Source of the DNA: Peptococcaceae bacterium
GTDB taxonomy: Bacteria > Bacillota > Desulfotomaculia > Desulfotomaculales > Desulfocucumaceae
NCBI GenBank assembly: GCA_013336365.1
Contig: JAAXTT010000023.1
Coordinates: 1-15,043, forward strand
Direction of reading: 5' to 3'
DNA: 15,043 bases
Part shown: positions 1 to 6,225 of the stretch, one piece after another
Numbering within the stretch: the first letter of the stretch is position 1
How the letters are laid out: every line of letters begins with the position of its first letter
The notes under the pieces: generated by a model
Database searches by the model: none
What the model saw: the letters and a program-made list of their open reading frames with translations, nothing else
What the model was told of the DNA's origin: nothing
Position numbers and translations under genes: made by a program

Positions 1-585
1 GAAGCCTTCGTTCATTGTGCCCTCAGCTGCCAATAACAAGTCCTCACAATGAGAAATAACTGTCATGTCCAGCATACCTGCATACTGCATGGCTCTTCTC
101 ATAACCGCAGGATTTGTAACAGGGGAACCATCATCAGACAAGGCTACTGCTCCGGCCTCTTTCAAAAACGCCATTTCAGAAAGCTCTTCGCCTTTGCTCC
201 CTTTGGTCAGGGCAGCAATCGGGTAGACCTTTGCAAGGTTTGCCTGCCGGGCCTTTTCCAATATATGATAGATTACTGAGCTGTTATCTGCTACCGGCCT
301 GGTGTTGGGCATACAGGCCACCCCGGTGAAACCACCCCTGACAGCCGCTCTGCAGCCAGTTTCAATTGTTTCCTTTTCCTCCTGACCCGGTTCTCTGAGA
401 TGAACATGCATATCAATCAGACCGGGAGTCACCAGCTTACCCTGGGCATTGACAATCTCTGCACCGGAGGCTATCAGGTTGATGCCCATTTCAGAAATCT
501 TGCCATCCTCAATCAGTATATCTGATACTTCCAAATTTCCCGAAACCGGGTTGACTACAGTTCCACCCTTAATTATCAACCTCAC
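1..585 (-). CDS. pyrC: Dihydroorotase (class I), N-terminal part, cut by window edge
   Basis: Dihydroorotase makes dihydroorotate from carbamoyl-aspartate, step three of de novo pyrimidine synthesis, in the cytoplasm. The reverse strand encodes 195 codons from a GTG at 583-585 and runs off the left edge. Visible features are an N-terminal beta-strand region (RLIIKGGTVVNP), the metal-binding motif DMHVHLREPGQ at about residues 57-67, and a later SDDGSPV segment matching the Asp-containing site of the Bacillus/Aquifex-type enzymes. The GTG is preceded by AGGAGGTGG with about 8 bases of spacing. The start lies inside the end of pyrB (17-bp overlap), which implies translational coupling. Family assignment is firm; only the C-terminal half is unseen. 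Confidence 0.95.
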   Translation of the reverse strand, partial: MRLIIKGGTVVNPVSGNLEVSDILIEDGKISEMGINLIASGAEIVNAQGKLVTPGLIDMHVHLREPGQEEKETIETGCRAAVRGGFTGVACMPNTRPVADNSSVIYHILEKARQANLAKVYPIAALTKGSKGEELSEMAFLKEAGAVALSDDGSPVTNPAVMRRAMQYAGMLDMTVISHCEDLLLAAEGTMNEGF

Positions 586-1507
586 TGGAACCACCTCCTG
601 CCAACAAATATAGTACTGCCATTCTAACTGCAACTCCATTGGTGACCTGGTCATTGATAACAGATTGAACCCCGTCGGCAACATCCGGAGAGATTTCCAC
701 TCCTCTGTTCATAGGTCCCGGATGCATAACCATGGCATCCTTGGCAGCGAGAGCCAACCTTTCTTTGTTTAAGCCAAAAAGTCTATTATACTCACGAATA
801 CTTGGGAAAAGCCCCTGCTGCTGTCTTTCCAACTGCATCCGCAGCATCATAACAATATCTGCACCCTCTACCGCTACATCCATATTATTAAAAACCTTTA
901 CCCCAGTTCTTTCAAGCCCAATAGGAAGCATTGTAGGAGGCGCACATACCCGTACCGAAGCCCCCATAGTAATTAAGCCCCAAATGTTTGAACGGGCCAC
1001 TCTGCTATGTAATAAATCCCCAACTATGGCAACCTCGAGGCCCTTTAAATACCCCTTTTTTTCTCTGATCGTAAACATATCCAAAAGACCCTGGGTTGGA
1101 TGACCATGAAATCCATCTCCTGCATTAAGAACGCCAAAATTTCCTACCTTAGCCAAAAGATGAGGTGCTCCGGCCATTGGATGCCTTAAAACCACCAGGT
1201 CTGCTCCCAAAGCCTCTAGAGTGGTAGCAGTATCTCTCATGCTTTCTCCCTTGACAGCACTGCTGGTAGACGCTGCAATATTGACAGTATCTGCACTCAG
1301 ATATTTTGCCGCCAGTTCAAAGGATACTCTGGTACGAGTACTTGGTTCGTAAAACATATTTACTACTGTTTTTCCTCTTAGAGCAGGAACTTTTTTTATC
1401 TGTCTTCCCATTACCTCTTTCATAGAAACCGCCAAATCAAGAATTTCTGTAAGCTCATCCTGACCGACACCCTCAAGGCCCAATAAGTCCTTTTTTATCA
1501 CAGCCAT
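569..1507 (-). CDS. pyrB: Aspartate carbamoyltransferase catalytic chain
   Basis: This enzyme condenses carbamoyl phosphate with aspartate, the committed step of pyrimidine synthesis. The 312-residue length is normal for a catalytic chain. The carbamoyl-phosphate motif PSTRTRVSFE is near residues 55-64, HGHPTQGLLD is near 134-143, and the late motif MHPGPMNRGVEI is also present. No regulatory chain gene (pyrI) follows: pyrC overlaps the end directly, so the enzyme is probably an unregulated Bacillus-type trimer. The ATG at 1505-1507 has a GGGAGG ribosome-binding site. The gene lies 128 bp after pyrR, and that gap contains a PyrR-responsive attenuator. Identification is very secure. Confidence 0.97.
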   Translation of the reverse strand: MAVIKKDLLGLEGVGQDELTEILDLAVSMKEVMGRQIKKVPALRGKTVVNMFYEPSTRTRVSFELAAKYLSADTVNIAASTSSAVKGESMRDTATTLEALGADLVVLRHPMAGAPHLLAKVGNFGVLNAGDGFHGHPTQGLLDMFTIREKKGYLKGLEVAIVGDLLHSRVARSNIWGLITMGASVRVCAPPTMLPIGLERTGVKVFNNMDVAVEGADIVMMLRMQLERQQQGLFPSIREYNRLFGLNKERLALAAKDAMVMHPGPMNRGVEISPDVADGVQSVINDQVTNGVAVRMAVLYLLAGGGSSEVDN

Positions 1508-1533
1508 AATCGTCCTCCCTTAAATAATATTTA

Positions 1534-1571
1534 AAGCCTCACAAGGAATAATTCTTACCCTCGTGAGGCTT
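1534..1571 (-). terminator. Attenuator terminator hairpin before pyrB
   Basis: In the transcribed (minus) strand, AAGCCTCACGAGG (1571-1559) pairs with CCTTGTGAGGCTT (1546-1534). This gives a 13-bp stem with one G-U pair and a 12-base loop. The following tract is AT-rich with only a short U run (TTTAAATATTATTT), so it is a rather weak intrinsic terminator. The left arm can instead pair with CGTGAGGC of the PyrR-binding hairpin just upstream (8 bp), giving the mutually exclusive antiterminator expected of PyrR attenuation. Confidence 0.75.
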
Positions 1572-1590
1572 GGCTTCAAAACACTCTTAA

Positions 1591-1628
1591 CCCGCTTTCG
1601 GCCTCACGGGACCGCCTTTAAAGTTGGG
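1591..1628 (-). promoter_or_regulatory. PyrR-binding anti-antiterminator in the pyrR-pyrB gap
   Basis: The minus strand reads GGTCCCGTGAGGCC at 1613-1600. It fits the known PyrR-binding consensus ARUCCNGNGAGGYU, except that the outermost A-U pair is replaced by G-C. It is flanked by complementary arms (CCC..CTTT against AAAG.GGG) that close a hairpin starting 8 bases after the pyrR stop codon. By analogy with Bacillus, PyrR with UMP would stabilise this hairpin, free the downstream terminator and lower pyrB/pyrC expression. Confidence 0.85.
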
Positions 1629-1635
1629 ATTTATA

Positions 1636-2193
1636 TCATTTTTCCTCCAGCTCGATTATTACAACCTTTTCTTCCCCATCAATTTCTTGAAGAAGTACGG
1701 CAACCCCTTCTTTTTTAGAGGTTGGAACATTTTTTCCCACATAATCAGCTCTTATCGGCAATTCCCGGTGTCCTCTGTCAACAAGTACGGCTAGTTGAAT
1801 GGATTTAGGTCTGCCCAAGTCCATAAGTGCGTCCAGTGCAGCTCTGATAGTTCGTCCTGTATACATAACATCATCCACAAGAATTATAGCTTTTCCTTCA
1901 ATGGGAAAATGGACCTCTGTCTTTCTGACTAAAGGATGAGGAGAAAGTGTGCTTAGGTCATCTCGGTACAGAGTAATATCCAATATTCCTACCGGTACCT
2001 CCTTGCCTTCTATCTGCATGATTCTCTGGGCAAGCTGCTTCGCCAGAGGTACTCCTCGATTACGAATACCAATCAGCACCAGATTATTGACACCCTTATT
2101 GTATTCAATAATCTCATGAGCAATCCTGGTCAGCGATCTTCGGATACCATCTTGGTCAAGGATTAACGCCTTTTGTTTAACCGGACCTCGCAA
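1636..2193 (-). CDS. pyrR: Bifunctional pyr attenuation regulator / uracil phosphoribosyltransferase
   Basis: PyrR binds pyr leader RNA when UMP is abundant and causes early termination; many members also have uracil phosphoribosyltransferase activity. The 185-residue protein closely follows the Bacillus PyrR pattern: ALTRIAHEII-like N-terminus (here SLTRIAHEII), DITLYRDDLS, the PRPP-binding loop ILVDDVMYTGRTIRA, and VLVDRGHRELPIRADYVGKNVPTS. The start is a TTG at 2191-2193. A nearby ATG is out of frame, and the GGAAGGG upstream is a plausible ribosome-binding site. Both this gene's leader and the pyrR-pyrB gap carry PyrR-binding hairpins, so the gene is predicted to be autoregulated. No uracil permease (pyrP) lies between pyrR and pyrB, unlike Bacillus subtilis. 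Confidence 0.97.
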   Translation of the reverse strand: MRGPVKQKALILDQDGIRRSLTRIAHEIIEYNKGVNNLVLIGIRNRGVPLAKQLAQRIMQIEGKEVPVGILDITLYRDDLSTLSPHPLVRKTEVHFPIEGKAIILVDDVMYTGRTIRAALDALMDLGRPKSIQLAVLVDRGHRELPIRADYVGKNVPTSKKEGVAVLLQEIDGEEKVVIIELEEK

Positions 2194-2226
2194 ACCATCA
2201 CTTCCCTTCCTAATAGATAATTATAC

Positions 2227-2266
2227 AAAAAACCTGACCAAATCACTACAGACACGGTCAGGTTTT
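2227..2266 (-). terminator. Leader terminator upstream of pyrR
   Basis: The transcribed strand reads AAAACCTGACC, a 16-base loop, then GGTCAGGTTTTTT: a strong intrinsic terminator with a 7-bp GC-rich core extended by A-U pairs and a six-U tail at 2232-2227. Its left arm AACCTGACC can also pair with upstream GGTAAGGTT (one mismatch) to make an antiterminator. It sits about 35 bases before the pyrR start codon. Confidence 0.9.
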
Positions 2267-2282
2267 AATTACTTATTAATAA

Positions 2283-2314
2283 CCTTACCGGCCTCACAGG
2301 ACCGTTTTTAAAGG
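2283..2314 (-). promoter_or_regulatory. PyrR-binding anti-antiterminator in the pyr leader
   Basis: The minus strand carries GGTCCTGTGAGGCC at 2303-2290, again a match to the PyrR-binding consensus with a G-C closing pair. Flanking CCTT (2314-2311) and AAGG (2286-2283) close the stem and trap the GGTAAGG needed for the antiterminator. The order binding hairpin, antiterminator, terminator, pyrR is the classic PyrR attenuation layout. Confidence 0.88.
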
Positions 2315-2337
2315 ATAATATGACTTACTTGAAGTCT

Positions 2338-2367
2338 ATCACAAGGATTGGGAAAAATCAATGTCAA
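2338..2367 (-). promoter_or_regulatory. Putative sigma-A promoter of the pyr operon
   Basis: On the minus strand a perfect -35 TTGACA (2367-2362) is followed, after 18 bases, by a weaker -10 TGTGAT (2343-2338). Initiation near 2331 would give a leader of roughly 137 bases before pyrR, about the size needed for the attenuator seen there. The -10 match is only 4 of 6. Confidence 0.55.
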
Positions 2368-2391
2368 AGATTGCCGGCACTGATTTGCTTA

Positions 2392-3789
2392 TTATTTGGA
2401 GACTGCTAAGGGAACCAGATAAAACCTCACCGGACCATAGCTGTTGGGAGGCAGAACAAAATCAAGAATATGGCTATGCTCACCCTGAACAGGAAATACT
2501 CCGATTACCTTGCCATACCCAAGGGGACGCAAGGTCTGGGGAGCAGTAAAATAGGAATTATAATTAATATCCTTTAAAAAGACTGTTTTTACCATGCCAT
2601 CCAAACGAAAGGTCAGAATTTGATTATATAAGTCAATAAAGCTGCCTTCTTCCGGACTGTTATTATCCAATGCACCCTGCAAAATCAAGGCTGTCGGTCC
2701 ATTTGCCTTAATTTCTATGGAGTAATCAACTCCATAGTTTCCTCCATTTACCCCCTTTTTTCCTTCTGAAAAGGGATCAAGCCCATTGCGCATAATATCA
2801 TTCATAAATACCCCGGACCTATAATTTGCTTTATCAGGATTAAAGCTCTGGTCATCCTTTCCTGCAGCCAGAGCAAATTTCACCGATCTCCCGGTTCTGG
2901 CATCATAGTTCACCCTCAACCTTTTCGACACCGCCTCACCGTGAGGATTATCAGGATATGCATCCCCCCTGAAGAGACCCCTCATGTGAAGATTTGAATT
3001 TGCCGGAAGCACTTGATTTTTATTGCGTCTCTGATCAAGAAAAAGACTTATGTCTTCTCCCCTTCTGGTTATAAAGGTTCTTACCCCAACTGACTCCCCA
3101 GGAGCAAAATCCTCTTTTTTTATTGTTCTGCCGGTAGCAGAATCTCTAAAGCTCAAATCATACATCCCGGTTATCCAGCCTCGAGCCCCCACATCACCAC
3201 TAATAATAACTCTCCCCCCTGGGTCCATGCTACCGATAAATACCGGAGAACTATCCTGGGATAAATACCACTGCTGAATCATAAAGTTCCCTGCGGCAGT
3301 TCCATAGTACAAGGTTTCTTCACTTCCTGGTTCCTTTGGCGCAGCATCCTCTTTAAACAGATAACCCCCCTCGGGAGAACGATTGACTGCCAAAGCACTT
3401 CGGTCGGCAAATACCTCTAATTTCCTGCTGCTGTTGTTTTCCACTGCAAAGCCGGCAGTGGCAGGCACATTGACTATGGGGATTTTTCTCCAATCAATTA
3501 AAAGATTTAGATGACTAAACAGTACTCTAACCTTGCCGGAAGAGGACAGAACATCGTCAACCCTGCAGAGAACTCCCGGTTCAACCGGCATCTCAGGCAC
3601 ATTGCTCAGCAACAGGTTATAATCTCTGTCCAGGGTCAATTTTTTTACAGCACTCAAGGGCAAAGCCCCTAACAATGCCTCGGGCTGGACCTCCTGTCCC
3701 ACAAAATAATTGTATTTAATTTGCCCATTATCCTCTCCGGACCAGCAATCGGAGGGAAAGGATACTATAGACAGAAATACTGCAACCAA
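2392..3789 (-). CDS. Secreted or surface protein of unknown function
   Basis: I do not recognise a catalytic family. The predicted protein is about 465 residues or slightly longer. The N-terminus is hydrophobic (VAVFLSIVSFPSDC), then polar, beta-rich sequence with many Gly, Pro, Asn and Asp, so export is likely. The end is conserved-looking (YSIEIKANGPTALILQGAL, then a Tyr/Pro-rich tail). A Cys after the hydrophobic run could be a lipobox variant, but SFPSDC is a poor match. The TTG start used here (3787-3789) has no ribosome-binding site. The frame stays open upstream: GGAGGTG at 3836-3830 precedes an ATT codon at 3825, which would give a complete signal peptide (IIFQQGKFYLVVLVAVFLS). Either an ATT start or a sequence error is possible. 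It is transcribed away from rlmD. Confidence 0.75.
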   Translation of the reverse strand: MVAVFLSIVSFPSDCWSGEDNGQIKYNYFVGQEVQPEALLGALPLSAVKKLTLDRDYNLLLSNVPEMPVEPGVLCRVDDVLSSSGKVRVLFSHLNLLIDWRKIPIVNVPATAGFAVENNSSRKLEVFADRSALAVNRSPEGGYLFKEDAAPKEPGSEETLYYGTAAGNFMIQQWYLSQDSSPVFIGSMDPGGRVIISGDVGARGWITGMYDLSFRDSATGRTIKKEDFAPGESVGVRTFITRRGEDISLFLDQRRNKNQVLPANSNLHMRGLFRGDAYPDNPHGEAVSKRLRVNYDARTGRSVKFALAAGKDDQSFNPDKANYRSGVFMNDIMRNGLDPFSEGKKGVNGGNYGVDYSIEIKANGPTALILQGALDNNSPEEGSFIDLYNQILTFRLDGMVKTVFLKDINYNSYFTAPQTLRPLGYGKVIGVFPVQGEHSHILDFVLPPNSYGPVRFYLVPLAVSK

Positions 3790-3914
3790 AACAACAAGAT
3801 AAAATTTCCCCTGCTGAAAAATAATTAAACACCTCCATAAATCTCTGCCTCAGAATTTCTAGGCTATTAACAATTATTCCTTCCCTGTTCTGGTAAAAAC
3901 AATTATTTTAAGGA

Positions 3915-3920
3915 TATAAT
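3915..3920 (+). promoter_or_regulatory. Possible -10 box for rlmD
   Basis: A perfect TATAAT lies 36 bases before the TTG start of rlmD. No convincing -35 hexamer is present 16-18 bases upstream, so this is only a candidate. Confidence 0.35.
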
Positions 3921-3955
3921 ATTGCTATTATCTGAATTCCTCGGAGGATTAAATA

Positions 3956-5368
3956 TTGAAAAACAAAGAACACTTGGAGATAAATGACCGGATAGACTTA
4001 CTGATTTCAGGAATTGCCCACAATGGTGACGGTGTGGGCAGATGGCAGGGTCAGGCAATTTTTGTTCCCGGAGCTCTCCCCGGTGAATCTGTTTCGGTGC
4101 AAATAATAAAAACCATGAAAAAATATGCCCGGGGCAAACTAATAATGATAAATTCCTCCTCGCCCCACAGAGCAGAGCCTCCCTGTCCCCACTATTACCG
4201 ATGTGGAGGCTGTCACTGGCAACATGTAGAGTACTGTGAGCATCTGAATTTAAAGACTGAAATAATAGAAAATAGCTTAAGTCATATAGCCGGAATAAAA
4301 AAAATATCTGTTTTGGAATCTATTGGCATGGATTACCCTTGGCACTATCGAAACAAAGTTCACTTCCAAATCGAAGCAGAATCTGCCGGCTACAAAATCG
4401 GGTTTTTTGAAAAAGAAAGCCATAAGCTTATTTCAATATTTGGCAAGGACAGTAAAAATGAACCCGGCTGCTTGTTAATAGCCCCTGAGTTGAATCTGAT
4501 AGCCGCCAACATAGAGGCTCTTATCAATAAATATAGGCCGGATAAAGTTCGGAGGGAAAACCCCTTCTTCAAAGGCCTGATATTAAGAAAAGCATTTGCT
4601 ACCGGAGAAATCATGGCAATAATAATCACCGACTCAAAAAAATGGACCCAGGCAGAAAGCTTTACCGAAAGTCTTACCGCCTCTTTTCCTGAAATTACCT
4701 CTCTAATCAGAAAAATTGACTCAAAAACCAGTCCTGTCAAGATAAATAAAGATTATTTACTATATGGAAAGAATCATATCACTGACAAGCTTGGGGACCT
4801 GTCAGTAAAAATCTCAGCAAATTCCTTCTATCAGGTTAACCCTCTTCAAGCACTTAACCTGTATAAAAAAACCTCTGAATATATTGATATTTCAGAACAA
4901 TGCTCACCCATTATTGTGGATGCCTATAGTGGAACCGGCACTATAGCAATGTTTTTGGCAGATAGCTGCAAGAAAATATTAGCCATAGAAGAAAATCCAG
5001 CAGCAGTTGATGATGCCCGAGATAATGCCCTTATAAACCGCATCAATAATATTGAATTTTATTTGGGAAAAGTAGAACAGGTTCTCCCGACCTTGATTGA
5101 GCAGAATATCCTGCCGGATATTCTTATTTTGGACCCTCCCAGAAGCGGATGCCATCAACAGGTTATTGAATCAGCTGCCGCCAGTCACATTCCCCGTATA
5201 ATTTATATCTCCTGCAATCCGGTTACCCTGGCTCGGGACCTAGCCTTATTCTCAGCTGACGGATATAGAATAACCAAGGTTCAGCCAATAGATATGTTCC
5301 CTTGGACCATGCATACTGAGTCAGTTGTTCTGCTGTCTAGGAGCAAAGGGACGACGAAAGCAGATTAA
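3956..5368 (+). CDS. rlmD: 23S rRNA (uracil-5-)-methyltransferase, RlmD/RumA family
   Basis: This S-adenosylmethionine-dependent enzyme makes 5-methyluridine in 23S rRNA (U1939 and/or U747 equivalents in the family). The 470-residue protein has an N-terminal TRAM-like beta domain (about 10-65), a [4Fe-4S] cysteine set C77-x5-C83-x2-C86 with a distant C172, the SAM motif DAYSGTGTI (322-330), DPPRSG (393-398), the nucleophile C420 in SCNP, and the general-base motif HTESVVLLSR with E455. The TTG start has GGAGG at 3943-3947, 8 bases upstream. Which uridine is modified cannot be told from sequence. The last codons, from E455 on, are partly reproduced twice downstream, suggesting that the 3' end was an integration target and that the native tail (after LLSR) may have been replaced. 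Confidence 0.95.
   Translation: MKNKEHLEINDRIDLLISGIAHNGDGVGRWQGQAIFVPGALPGESVSVQIIKTMKKYARGKLIMINSSSPHRAEPPCPHYYRCGGCHWQHVEYCEHLNLKTEIIENSLSHIAGIKKISVLESIGMDYPWHYRNKVHFQIEAESAGYKIGFFEKESHKLISIFGKDSKNEPGCLLIAPELNLIAANIEALINKYRPDKVRRENPFFKGLILRKAFATGEIMAIIITDSKKWTQAESFTESLTASFPEITSLIRKIDSKTSPVKINKDYLLYGKNHITDKLGDLSVKISANSFYQVNPLQALNLYKKTSEYIDISEQCSPIIVDAYSGTGTIAMFLADSCKKILAIEENPAAVDDARDNALINRINNIEFYLGKVEQVLPTLIEQNILPDILILDPPRSGCHQQVIESAAASHIPRIIYISCNPVTLARDLALFSADGYRITKVQPIDMFPWTMHTESVVLLSRSKGTTKAD
5323..5341 (+). other. Putative attachment core inside rlmD
   Basis: The 19 bases AGTTGTTCTGCTGTCTAGG encode the V-V-L-L-S-R end of RlmD. They recur exactly, 242 bases (two periods) downstream. The 3' end of rumA/rlmD is an integration site for some integrative elements in streptococci, so a left attachment core is a reasonable inference. 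Confidence 0.5.
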
Positions 5369-5374
5369 AACTGG

Positions 5375-5447
5375 CCATGTGATAGATGTCCAAGAAGCCC
5401 AGCCAACAGCGAAGGCTGATTGGAAACAGCGAACCACTGAGGTAGTT
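5375..5447 (+). repeat. 73-bp direct repeat, copy 1
   Basis: It begins CCATGTGATAGATGTCC seven bases after the rlmD stop and ends GAGGTAGTT. It is identical over all 73 bases to the copy at 5496-5568. It contains a small hairpin, CAGCC (5400-5404) with GGCTG (5414-5418). Read in the frame of its terminal GAG it is open (starting H-V-I-D-V-Q-E-A) and runs into the RlmD-like tail. Confidence 0.9.
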
Positions 5448-5495
5448 ACTTTGCTTACTAGGACCTGAAGGGACAAAGTAAGCAATTGGTAACAC

Positions 5496-5568
5496 CCATG
5501 TGATAGATGTCCAAGAAGCCCAGCCAACAGCGAAGGCTGATTGGAAACAGCGAACCACTGAGGTAGTT
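5496..5568 (+). repeat. 73-bp direct repeat, copy 2
   Basis: It is identical to copy 1 and offset by exactly 121 bases. The sequence between the copies (5448-5495) differs from what follows copy 2 and contains an inverted repeat, TTGCTTACT (5451-5459) with AGTAAGCAA (5477-5485), flanked by GTTAC and GTAAC. Confidence 0.9.
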
Positions 5569-5583
5569 GTTCTGCTGTCTAGG
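5565..5583 (+). other. Putative attachment core, downstream copy
   Basis: This is an exact 19-base copy of the rlmD segment at 5323-5341. The equivalent stretch in the middle unit (5444-5462) is diverged but still encodes V-V-T-L-L-T-R. Identity of the outer pair but not the middle one suggests two events of different age or origin. Confidence 0.5.
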
Positions 5584-5637
5584 GTGGATAATTAGAACGC
5601 CTGTATATGTAAAACTTTTTATCCGAAGGAGGAAAAT

Positions 5638-6075
5638 ATGAAAGAAATTCAATTCTCAATCGAAATAAATACCTCTAAAGAAAGAGTCTGGGCAACTCTT
5701 TGGGAAGATATAACCTTCCGTGACTGGGCAAGTTCTATTGATGAAGGCATATATATAAAGGGTGTAATGAAGGAAGGAAATGAAATCCAGTTTATATCAT
5801 CTGTAAATGGGTACGGCGTGACAAGTCTGATAGAGAAGCTCAATCCGAATGAGTTTGTATTACTCAGGCACAGTGCAGACACAAAAGAAAGTGGTCAGCA
5901 GAAACGCAAAAAAGAGTGGACCGGGGGGACAGAAAGTTATTCCCTTACCGAAAAAAATGGAATAACTGTATTAATTATTAAAACCTATGTCCCACAAGAG
6001 CAAGAAGAAACATTTAATATCAGGTTACCCAGAGCTCTGGAGCGAATAAAAACTCTGGCGGAAAAAATGCAATGA
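5638..6075 (+). CDS. SRPBCC-fold (AHSA1-like) protein
   Basis: The 145-residue protein fits the START/Bet v1-like fold. It starts with a beta strand (KEIQFSIEINTSKERVW), then helix residues around the W-A-T-L-W and W-A-S-S-I-D segment, several beta strands (GNEIQFISS, FVLLRHS, TVLIIKTYVP), and a long C-terminal helix (RLPRALERIKTLAEKM). Members bind small hydrophobic ligands or act as Hsp90 co-chaperone-like or stress proteins; no ligand can be inferred. GAAGGAGG lies 6 bases before the ATG. It starts 42 bases after the last RlmD-like tail of the repeat zone, so it may be the first gene beyond an old integration site. Confidence 0.75.
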   Translation: MKEIQFSIEINTSKERVWATLWEDITFRDWASSIDEGIYIKGVMKEGNEIQFISSVNGYGVTSLIEKLNPNEFVLLRHSADTKESGQQKRKKEWTGGTESYSLTEKNGITVLIIKTYVPQEQEETFNIRLPRALERIKTLAEKMQ

Positions 6076-6096
6076 GACTCTTTGACCTACCCTAAT

Positions 6097-6126
6097 TTGA
6101 TGGATACACTAAATGGCTGGTATAAT
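6097..6126 (+). promoter_or_regulatory. Putative promoter of the extradiol dioxygenase gene
   Basis: TTGATG (6097-6102), an 18-base spacer, and an extended -10 TGGTATAAT (6118-6126) lie about 100 bases upstream of the dioxygenase start. The -10 is perfect, the -35 moderate. The leader between here and 6226 shows no clear riboswitch or terminator. Confidence 0.55.
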
Positions 6127-6225
6127 TTAAAAAGCTGGTTAGGCTTGATGTGAAATTTAATTGATTGTTAATTTCCATTGTAATGAACATAAGAAAACAC
6201 TTGCGATTCAGATTGGAGGATTTTT

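Larger units (their letters stand above)
5323..5595 (+). repeat. Tandem 121-bp repeat zone built on the rlmD 3' end
   Basis: Three phases of a 121-bp period can be read. Phase 0 is the true end of rlmD. Phases 1 and 2 follow the stop codon, each with a 73-bp identical block and then a variable part. In phase 1 the frame from 5439 reads E-V-V-T-L-L-T-R-T-stop. In phase 2 the frame from 5560 reads E-V-V-V-L-L-S-R-V-D-N-stop. Both mimic the RlmD C-terminus (E-S-V-V-L-L-S-R). The period is not a multiple of three, so the copies lie in different frames and are not a longer protein. The best explanation is repeated integration or excision at an attachment site in rlmD. Confidence 0.7.

Noticed and set aside
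49..279. Plus-strand open frame of 76 codons
   Set aside because: Antisense to pyrC, no ribosome-binding site, no recognisable family.
732..1103. Plus-strand open frame of 123 codons
   Set aside because: Antisense shadow inside pyrB; composition follows the reverse complement of the real gene.
2361..2549. Plus-strand open frame of 62 codons overlapping the pyr promoter
   Set aside because: No ribosome-binding site, mostly antisense to the secreted-protein gene, and no family resemblance.
5375..5568. CRISPR-like repeat and spacer pattern
   Set aside because: Only two repeat copies, 73 bp each, far longer than CRISPR repeats, and no cas genes. The link to the rlmD 3' end explains the pattern better.
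5321..5652. Three overlapping minus-strand open frames of 64-73 codons
   Set aside because: They arise from the duplicated 73-bp block read backwards, share segments with each other, and have no ribosome-binding sites.
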